The notes under the pieces: model-generated
Databases searched by the model: none
Seen by the model: only the letters and a program-made list of their open reading frames with translations
Told to the model about the DNA's origin: nothing
Made by a program: the position numbers and the translations under genes
NCBI GenBank assembly: GCA_963816535.1
Contig: CAWFKW010000006.1
Span: 434,001 to 498,000 of the forward strand
Reading direction: 5' to 3'
Origin: CAWFKW01 sp963816535
GTDB taxonomy: Bacteria > Bacteroidota > Ignavibacteria > Tepidaquicellales > OLB5
Length of the DNA stretch: 64,000 nt
Part shown: in pieces, positions 59,680 through 64,000 of the stretch
Numbering within the stretch: position 1 is the first letter of the stretch
Layout of the letters: every line of letters begins with the position of its first letter

Positions 59680-61125
59680 ATGTTATCGCTTTACAAAAAC
59701 GTTGTTTATCGCAACGGAAAGCCTGAAAACGAAGGCTATTATTACATTAAAGACACTGATCCAATTACGCAAGTAGATGAAGAGAATACTAATTACATCT
59801 GGGTTCCAGAAACCGTTACGGATCCTAACGGCGAAATTACGTTTTCTTTGCCGGGTGATTTCAAACAAACAAACGCCGCTGTTTTACGCTTCAGTATAGG
59901 GCTGAAATTCAGTTTAAAGGGTCAGAAAAAGAAAACAAAAGGCGTTATTGAAGCTACTAATATAAAACGAGCTGAAGACCTAAGAGGCCAATATATCAAG
60001 CTCAAAGAACTGAAACAATTAGAAATAAATGAAGCTGAAGCTATAAGGCAGCAAGAACTTTCTAAATTTGACGGCAAACGGCTGCTGAAAGCCTCAGAAT
60101 TGATTGCTGAATTCAACAAAACTAAGGAAAACAAAAGCAGACCTGCGACCATAGAAGCTAATTCAAACGCTTTCAGGGAGCTTATAAGGTACTCAGGCGA
60201 TAAACTAATACACGATTACAGTTTAAAAGATTGTGTAGGCTTTATAAAGGCTAAAAGAAACGAGCTGTCAGACCGCTCCAGAAGCGGAAACAAGGAACGT
60301 ACCGCTAAGAAGTATTACGGCGACCTAAAGAAAATATTCAATTTCGCTTTGAATAATTCCGAAATATACCTGAATGTCAATCATTTTCTTGATGTAAAAG
60401 TAAAAGACGAAATTACAGGGCTAGAAAAAACCAAACCAACTCCATTCACAGTTGAACAATTCAAAGAAATAGAAAAACATCTTACCGCTGACGACCAAAA
60501 AATATGTAATTGGGCTGTTAAAACTGGAATGAGGCAAACGGAAATAACGTTCTTAAGAATTAAGGACGTCAATCTTGAAAAAATGGAAATTAAAATTATT
60601 TCTGACAAAGACCATCATCTTACCAAAACAAATGAAAGCAGAACCATTGAATTACCTTTAGCTTTGGTCCCTTTCGTTATAGAAGCAATAGAAAACAATC
60701 AAACTTACGTGTTTCAGGACTCTAAGACATCAACAGGCAGGGTAAATACAAATGGTCTTACCCGGCGATTCAAAAAGGCGGTCAGAAAAGCTATCGGTCA
60801 GAAATCAAAACAACATTTTCACGACTTGCGAATTACTTTCGGCTGTTGGTTACTTGACGAAGGCGTTCCAGTAGAAAAAATCTCAAAGTATTTAGGCCAT
60901 TCAGAGATCAATACAACGCTTAAGTATTACGCCGATTACATAAAGAATAAATTTCAGGGGGAAGTCAACATAATTGATAACCTGCTTAGTAAGCCCTTTG
61001 AAGATAATAATAAATCTGTTCTTAATAAGGCCAAGCTAAATTACTCAAGAACGACAGGTAAATACAAATATATGTCAGTTGAACAACGTCAAAAACGAAT
61101 CAATAAAGCTGTGGAGGGCTTATGA
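59680..61125 (+). CDS. Tyrosine recombinase/phage-type integrase
   Basis: 481 residues. A non-conserved N-terminal part (about 1-130), a core-binding SAM-like domain (about 135-235: ASELIAEFNKTKENKSRPATIEANSNAF) and a catalytic domain with the tetrad: Arg in GMRQTE near 285, HxxR in HDLRITFG near 381, His in LGHSEINTTL near 407 and Tyr in LKYYADY near 416. An AAAGGAGG SD sits 7-8 nt upstream of the ATG. The C-terminal extra segment (about 440-481) ends GKYKYMSVEQRQKRINKAVEGL, similar to the end of the next protein. AT-rich relative to housekeeping genes; presumably marks a mobile element. Confidence 0.9.
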   Translation: MLSLYKNVVYRNGKPENEGYYYIKDTDPITQVDEENTNYIWVPETVTDPNGEITFSLPGDFKQTNAAVLRFSIGLKFSLKGQKKKTKGVIEATNIKRAEDLRGQYIKLKELKQLEINEAEAIRQQELSKFDGKRLLKASELIAEFNKTKENKSRPATIEANSNAFRELIRYSGDKLIHDYSLKDCVGFIKAKRNELSDRSRSGNKERTAKKYYGDLKKIFNFALNNSEIYLNVNHFLDVKVKDEITGLEKTKPTPFTVEQFKEIEKHLTADDQKICNWAVKTGMRQTEITFLRIKDVNLEKMEIKIISDKDHHLTKTNESRTIELPLALVPFVIEAIENNQTYVFQDSKTSTGRVNTNGLTRRFKKAVRKAIGQKSKQHFHDLRITFGCWLLDEGVPVEKISKYLGHSEINTTLKYYADYIKNKFQGEVNIIDNLLSKPFEDNNKSVLNKAKLNYSRTTGKYKYMSVEQRQKRINKAVEGL

Positions 61126-61538
61126 AAATAAAAATAAGAACCAGTAGAAATATAGTAGTACTTCAAACAAGATTGACAGCATTTGCTATATTTGAGTTGA
61201 ATATTCCAATAAAAGATATTGAAAAATATTACAAAAAGAATATTATAAAAAAAGATGATAAAGTTATTTTTTTTGAATTGTCCGACAAAATAATTGAAAA
61301 ATATTATAAAAAAGAACGAAAGAAAAAGGAACTGGTTCATTATTACACAGGTAAATTTGGAAACGGGGCTGAATTCCTGTTTGAAATTATCGGGGATGAG
61401 AAACAATCTAAATATTTATATAAAATTGCTATTCAAGTAATAAATTGTATTCAAAAAGAATTGGTTAAGTTTCGCAAAAAAGGTAAATGGAAATACCTGA
61501 CGTTAGCTGAACAACGAAGGCGAATCAAAGCCCTTTGA
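61122..61538 (+). CDS. Small protein encoded with integrase, sharing its C-terminal motif
   Basis: 138 residues. Its ATG overlaps the integrase stop by 4 nt (ATGA), so the two are translationally coupled. Lys-rich with repeated KYYKK stretches (IEKYYKKNIIKKD, IEKYYKKERKKK). The C-terminus KWKYLTLAEQRRRIKAL resembles the integrase end KYKYMSVEQRQKRINKA. Not assigned to a family; candidates are an excisionase-like or DNA-binding partner of the integrase. A strong terminator follows. Confidence 0.6.
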   Translation: MKIKIRTSRNIVVLQTRLTAFAIFELNIPIKDIEKYYKKNIIKKDDKVIFFELSDKIIEKYYKKERKKKELVHYYTGKFGNGAEFLFEIIGDEKQSKYLYKIAIQVINCIQKELVKFRKKGKWKYLTLAEQRRRIKAL

Positions 61539-61567
61539 CTTAGACTGAATACTTAACCTGAAAGTAA

Positions 61568-61605
61568 GACCCCTGAAATGGACTTCAGGGGTCTTTTATT
61601 TTATT
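61568..61605 (+). terminator. Rho-independent terminator after integrase operon
   Basis: GACCCCTGAA (61568-61577) pairs with TTCAGGGGTC (61584-61593), loop ATGGAC, then TTTTATTTTATTT. Confidence 0.85.
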
Positions 61606-61608
61606 TAC

Positions 61609-61887
61609 TCAGATCCAATCATTAATATATTTAGGCAACCATGAATGCCATTCCCCATCAAATTTACATAGGAAAAAGTAATAATTTTTTTTTGAAACAA
61701 AGGAATCAAGAACCGACTTAATATAGGTATTAAGACCATCTAACGTTCCACTGGATTTAATAATCCAAGTAGCTGGCATAATCTTCTTTGCATTGTTACC
61801 ATAATCATTTTCAATTTTATCTGTCACTGATTGGTGTTCTGTTTCATTATAATCATTCATGATTTCATAACGAACAAGGTATTTCAC
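61609..61887 (-). CDS. Cas2-like/SinR-type small protein
   Basis: 92 residues from a GTG start (61885-61887) with a GAAAGGA SD. MKYLVRYEI begins a first beta strand; PATWIIKSSGTLDGLNTYIKSVLDSFVSKKNYYFFLCKFDGEWHSWLPKYINDWI matches a family of small ferredoxin-fold proteins (often named SinR or Cas2-like) in which a TWIIKS strand is followed by a helix and a final strand reading FxCxFxGxWxxWxxxxxxxWI. It is stand-alone, with no CRISPR array nearby. Function unknown; a nuclease role is not supported by any visible catalytic residue. Confidence 0.55.
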   Translation of the reverse strand: MKYLVRYEIMNDYNETEHQSVTDKIENDYGNNAKKIMPATWIIKSSGTLDGLNTYIKSVLDSFVSKKNYYFFLCKFDGEWHSWLPKYINDWI

Positions 61888-61918
61888 GTTAATTTTTTCC
61901 TTTCTGTAAATTTTTCTT

Positions 61919-62578
61919 TTATTTTTTATTATAAGTAGCTACAATTATCATTTCATAGGGAAGACTAGCTTCGTGTTCAGTTTCATCTTTATGAGTCATC
62001 TTATATGAATAAATATCATTCAGGTTAACTCTTGGAATTCCCAGAACATTCATTCTATCACCAATTGATTTTGTCCTTAATTCCTTTTCTGCCTCTGAGT
62101 CTCTGGGAAATACCATTCTTATATGATTAGCTATTTTAGTGTTCCCATCGTAAACATTAGCATAAACAAATTCACCATCATGAACTATGTTAGGTCTACC
62201 AGTTATCTCTAAAGTGAAATACGTATAATTGTAACCTATTCTTGATGATTCAATTGTTACGAAATTATTTCCATAAGTAACCTTGCATTGCAGCCGGGAA
62301 TAAATATCAAAAGCTGTTGTTGCATTTTTTGTTGGATACTCTTTGATTTCTCTTAATGATGATGTAACATTATAATTCCCGACAAACAATAAAGGATGTA
62401 TTTCAAAATTATGGTCAGGGTTTGTGTCTTCAGCTTTTGGAACTCTACTGCTTTGCTTTTGAGATGAACTTGGATGCTCAAACCATATACGCCATGCTCC
62501 TGTAAAACTAACTTGTTTTCCGTTATCTTCCATAGATTGCAAGTACTCGCATTCTTGTTTAAAATCTTTACCGTTCAT
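61919..62578 (-). CDS. Truncated hypothetical protein (5' end lost at junction)
   Basis: 219 residues from the ATG at 62578. The conserved family reads upstream of that ATG as well: in frame before it come DDGDFHVACRNKQIGLPVVAEIMNGK, running back to about 62655. A family with D(D/N)GDxHVAxR...GLPxVAExMN and TNPDH(V/N)FEIHP motifs exists in diverse bacteria; here TNPDHNFEIHPLLFVG and GKQVSFTGAWRIWFEH are present. So the N-terminus is probably lost at the junction with the RHS remnant, and any translation must start at 62578 without an SD site. Function unknown. Confidence 0.55.
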   Translation of the reverse strand: MNGKDFKQECEYLQSMEDNGKQVSFTGAWRIWFEHPSSSQKQSSRVPKAEDTNPDHNFEIHPLLFVGNYNVTSSLREIKEYPTKNATTAFDIYSRLQCKVTYGNNFVTIESSRIGYNYTYFTLEITGRPNIVHDGEFVYANVYDGNTKIANHIRMVFPRDSEAEKELRTKSIGDRMNVLGIPRVNLNDIYSYKMTHKDETEHEASLPYEMIIVATYNKK

Positions 62579-62660
62579 TATCTCTGCGACAACTGGAAGA
62601 CCTATTTGTTTATTTCTACAGGCTACATGAAAGTCACCGTCATCGGCAGCCGGGTGCGGT

Positions 62661-63020
62661 AAAGATCACCTTGGTTCAGTGCATGTTGTTATAGACAGCA
62701 CAAACACTGTTATATCAGCGCAGGACTACGACGCATGGGGATATATTATGGATGGAAGAAGTTACACACCCGAAAACACAATGTATAAATTTACTGGCAA
62801 AGAACGCGACAAAGACATTGAAAACAATTATGATTATTTTGGAGCGAGATATTATAATGCAAGGATTGGAAGATGGGGGCAATGTGAACCATTGATTGAT
62901 AAATATATAAGTTGGTCGCCGTACAATTATGGTTTGTGCAATCCATCTAACACAGTCGATGCTGATGGACCTGTCCCCAGAAAAATAATGAAGGCACTCA
63001 GATTTGCTCTAAGTGCCTAA
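62661..63020 (+). pseudogene. RHS repeat-associated core domain remnant
   Basis: Codons from 62661 read KDHLGSVHVVIDSTN, then QDYDAWGYI, then MYKFTGKERDKDIENNYDYFGARYYNARIGRWGQ, the classic RHS core (DHLGSV, GKE.D, YDYFGARYY, GRW). It then reads YNYGLCNPSNTVDADGP and a short tail to a stop at 63020. A true RHS protein would be over 1000 residues, with a toxin after the core. Only about 110 codons remain, and the 5' end is cut at about 62660, where it meets the truncated gene on the other strand. An ATG-less open frame remains from 62631. Confidence 0.8.
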
Positions 63021-63026
63021 TTTATT

Positions 63027-63072
63027 TGGAGCTGGCGAAGGGACTTGAACCCCCGACCTGCTGATTACAAAT
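63027..63072 (-). tRNA. tRNA-Thr 3' fragment (att remnant)
   Basis: On the minus strand the sequence runs from the anticodon loop (TTGTAATC with anticodon TGT) through the T arm (GGTTCAAGTCC) to the acceptor end CGCCAGCTCCA, with CCA encoded. The 5' half, including the 5' side of the anticodon stem, is missing; sequence departs exactly at the anticodon loop. Such 3' tRNA fragments are left by integration into tRNA genes. No complete tRNA-Thr is in the window. Confidence 0.75.
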
Positions 63073-63464
63073 TATAACACCTACTTTTCATTTACACTTA
63101 GTATTTAATGAATAACGTATTTAGCCTTTCCTTATTTTCTATCATCAGCTCTATTTTCTACTCAAACGAAAATAAATCGTAGCCAAATCGTAGCGAGAAT
63201 GAAGCTGACTAAGCGTACTTCCGTGCGAAGAAAAGATCTTGCAAGGATATGTTTGCTTTGCCTCGGCAGCATTTGTATTTCGCACATTCGATACTTTCAT
63301 TCCGACAACAATATGAAGGAATATTTTGCTATGCTCTGATCCATTGACTTTGTAATTATTAAATCTTCAAAAAATAATAGAATGCAAAGGGGATTTATTT
63401 GTACCTTGTTAAATGTACAGACATTCTTCAGTTTACTTTTAACCAACGAGAGGAGAACAAACTT
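63073..63464. other. 392-nt non-coding region right of the tRNA fragment
   Basis: Holds a tandem 11-nt repeat AAATCGTAGCC and AAATCGTAGCG (63174-63184 and 63185-63195), which could be an arm-type integrase site. No gene found. Composition is AT-rich. Confidence 0.45.
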
Positions 63465-63791
63465 ATGTCCAAATTCTGCACGACAGTAACAAACCAATTA
63501 GTAGCAAGTCTTGGCAAGATCAAAATTACGTTTGATGATGGTACCGAGGTTGCAAAAGATATTCAAACTCTTGGCGACTTTGTGTTTGATGAAAACAGCG
63601 CGCGGCAACCAATTCAAATTGAAGGGCTTGGCAAGTCCTGGCAAATCCCTGCTGTTGCCGCCGCTGGGGGAGCTGGAGTGCCCGTCAATTATCCAAACGG
63701 CGATATTGGTTCACTAACTCATGAAGTAATTTATATCCCAGGTTCTGACACAGGTTTGATTAAGGAGAACTGGGGGGATCATCCGGCATAG
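63465..63791 (+). CDS. Small protein of unknown function, tandem copy 1
   Basis: 108 residues from the ATG at 63465, chosen because GAGAGGAG lies just upstream; an upstream in-frame start (63399) has no SD. MSKFCTTVTNQLVASLGKIKI, then DDGTEVAKDIQTLGDFVFDEN, GLGKSWQIPAVAAAGGAGV and HEVIYIPGSDTGLIKENWGDHP. No signal peptide or TM. Not recognised. A second gene starting at 63945 begins with a similar sequence (NTVLRNREVANLGKV against TTVTNQLVASLGKI), so this is a tandem family. Confidence 0.55.
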   Translation: MSKFCTTVTNQLVASLGKIKITFDDGTEVAKDIQTLGDFVFDENSARQPIQIEGLGKSWQIPAVAAAGGAGVPVNYPNGDIGSLTHEVIYIPGSDTGLIKENWGDHPA

Positions 63792-63944
63792 TTATGACAG
63801 GCATTTGATAGTTGCCTTCCGAAAGACATATCAAAACAGAAGTTTCAATATTTTTAAACGTTAGAGTAAGTTTATTTTGTGGGAATCGTATCTACCATAT
63901 TTTAAGTAGAACTTTTAAAAAAATAAAGAAGGGAAAATATAAAC

Positions 63945-64000
63945 ATGACCACATTTAACACGGTGCTCAGAAACCGAGAAGTAGCAAATCTTGGAAAGGT
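63945..64000 (+). CDS. Start of tandem copy 2 (runs off the window)
   Basis: ATG at 63945 preceded by GAAGGGAAAATATAAAC. Only 18 residues are visible: MTTFNTVLRNREVANLGKV. They align with the first residues of the protein at 63465, so a paralogue continues beyond the window. The 153-nt gap between the two genes has no other structure I can see. Confidence 0.5.
   Translation, partial: MTTFNTVLRNREVANLGK

Noticed and set aside
63027..63120. Complete tRNA-Thr with an intron
   Set aside because: Sequence beyond the anticodon loop shows no D arm or 5' acceptor strand within reach; it is a fragment.

Overview
The window looks like chromosomal DNA from a member of the Ignavibacteria (Bacteroidota/Chlorobi side). 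Three things point there. A secreted beta-propeller protein (54970-56562) and a decayed relative (58446-58928) end in a type IX secretion sorting domain with the NPFNP signature. The window carries DUF5683, DUF2795 and HPr kinase genes typical of that group. Several genes are preceded by a TAnnTTTG -7 box with a TTG about 20 nt upstream, the promoter type known from Bacteroidota. The assignment is inference; no 16S gene is present.

Layout. 1-1400: tail of a TlpA-like thioredoxin and a secreted protein. 1717-5427: an AT-rich accessory block of four genes ending in an AAA ATPase fused to a TOPRIM-like domain, a possible defence cassette. 6290-10483: tRNA-Leu, recJ, yebC, ruvC, ruvA (recombination and repair). 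10484-13119, minus strand: purF and a PHP-domain gene. 13213-18942: envelope genes, holB, an Omp85-family protein and DUF2795. 19022-24975, minus: a peptide ABC importer with two paralogous binding proteins and two permeases but no ATPase gene. 25050-26421: hprK and hpf. 26636-32287: acyltransferase, secG, DUF5683, a lipoprotein and three tandem paralogous small secreted proteins. 32698-38330: dihydrolipoyl dehydrogenase, two peroxiredoxins, DinB-like, nucleotidyltransferase and DUF192 genes. 38600-48121: a compact phosphate regulon (regulator, sensor, pstSCAB, phoU, then a DUF47 gene with a PiT transporter). 48466-54078: a large double AAA (CbxX-like) protein and a SpoIIE-type phosphatase. 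54297-58393: secreted and hypothetical proteins. 58446-64000: a scrambled accessory end with a decayed gene, tandem repeats, a tyrosine integrase, a Cas2-like small protein, a truncated RHS gene, a tRNA-Thr 3' fragment and the start of a tandem family of small unknown proteins.

The phosphate block is the clearest functional unit. The sensor/regulator pair, the Pst importer with PhoU, and the DUF47/PiT pair each have upstream 11-nt direct repeats built on a (C/T)TAAC core, resembling Pho boxes. A hairpin terminator between pstS and pstC would allow excess binding protein.

The intergenic DNA is unusual. At least nine loci hold runs of degenerate heptamers in strict 7-nt register, up to 17 units long, and several gaps hold stacks of short perfect hairpins. 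One dispersed palindromic element has extended the C-terminus of RuvC. The AT-rich block at 1717-5427 and the region after about 59600 differ in base composition from the housekeeping genes and look transferred.
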